Shown here: piece after piece, positions 5,618 to 5,860 of the stretch
Layout: each line of letters starts with the position of its first letter
How positions within the stretch are numbered: the stretch's first letter is position 1
Source of the DNA: Firmicutes bacterium CAG:95
GTDB taxonomy: Bacteria; Bacillota; Clostridia; Lachnospirales; Lachnospiraceae
Direction: 5' to 3'
NCBI GenBank assembly: GCA_000438155.1
Contig: FR902954.1
Coordinates: 47,920-53,779, forward strand
Length of the DNA: 5,860 nucleotides
The notes under the pieces: generated by a model
What the model was told of the DNA's origin: nothing
The model's database searches: none
The model's input: only the letters and a program-made list of their open reading frames with translations
Position numbers and translations under genes: made by a program

Positions 5618-5860
5618 ATGAAGAAAATTGGTATTCTCGGGTCTACCGGTTCCATTGGAACCCAGACACTTGAGATTGTACGGAGTAATCCTGACCTGCA
5701 GGTCATTGCACTGGCGGCGGGAAGCAACGTGAGTTTAATGGAGCAGCAGGTACGGGAATTTCATCCCATGCTTGCCGTGATGGGATCTGAGGAAGCTGCT
5801 ACAGACTTAAAGAACCGCATTGCAGATACCGATACGAGGGTATCAGCAGGAGTGGAAGGG
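5618..5860 (+). CDS. dxr: 1-deoxy-D-xylulose 5-phosphate reductoisomerase, 3' end outside the window
   Basis: First 81 codons of the NADPH-dependent enzyme that turns DXP into 2-C-methyl-D-erythritol 4-phosphate, the committed step of the MEP isoprenoid pathway, which feeds the substrates of UppS encoded nearby. The protein starts MKKIGILGSTGSIG, with the dinucleotide-binding GSTGSIG at residues 8-14 followed by TQTLEIVR and the second strand with LAAGSNV (32-38), all characteristic of Dxr. The full protein is normally about 380-400 residues, so roughly four fifths is missing here, including the metal and substrate sites. AGGAGG at 5606-5611 is six bases before the ATG and 15 bases separate it from cdsA, which fits one operon. 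The frame is open to the last base. Confidence 0.97.
   Translation, partial: MKKIGILGSTGSIGTQTLEIVRSNPDLQVIALAAGSNVSLMEQQVREFHPMLAVMGSEEAATDLKNRIADTDTRVSAGVEG

Overview
The window reads as chromosomal DNA of a low-to-mid GC Firmicute, most likely an anaerobic Clostridia of the Lachnospiraceae type. This rests on strong AGGAGG-type ribosome binding sites, the gene order pyrH-frr-uppS-cdsA-dxr on one strand, and protein wording typical of that group (for example the Gram-positive type PyrH and RRF). The taxonomic call is inference from style; no rRNA or marker search was possible. All genes lie on the + strand and most of the window is coding.

Layout. 1-756: the 3' part of a GGDEF diguanylate cyclase gene whose start lies outside the window. 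757-834: a short gap with a good sigma-A-type promoter (TATAAT at 796-801). 835-1755: a membrane-anchored NodB-family polysaccharide deacetylase. 1780-2538: a bactofilin (polymer-forming cytoskeletal protein), 24 bases behind the deacetylase and probably co-transcribed. 2539-2613: an AT-rich gap with at best a weak promoter. 2614-3309: pyrH (UMP kinase). 3321-3872: frr (ribosome recycling factor). 3873-4049: a 177-base gap filled with secondary structure: an intrinsic terminator, then a perfect 35-bp palindrome, then two smaller hairpins. 4050-4775: uppS. 4778-5602: cdsA. 5618-5860: the first 81 codons of dxr, cut by the window end.

How the genes fit together. pyrH-frr-uppS-cdsA-dxr is the familiar Firmicutes housekeeping cluster joining nucleotide supply, ribosome recycling, the undecaprenyl carrier, phospholipid precursor (CDP-diacylglycerol) and the first committed step of MEP isoprenoid synthesis. 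Upstream of it sits a small envelope module: a surface deacetylase that probably acts on peptidoglycan or another cell-wall glycan, paired with a bactofilin, a filament protein often tied to local cell-wall remodelling. The cyclase upstream appears to be a separate unit.

I see no phage, transposase, CRISPR, tRNA or rRNA here and no clear new system. The items most worth a second look are the stack of hairpins between frr and uppS, especially the perfect palindrome, and the deacetylase-bactofilin pair placed directly ahead of pyrH.
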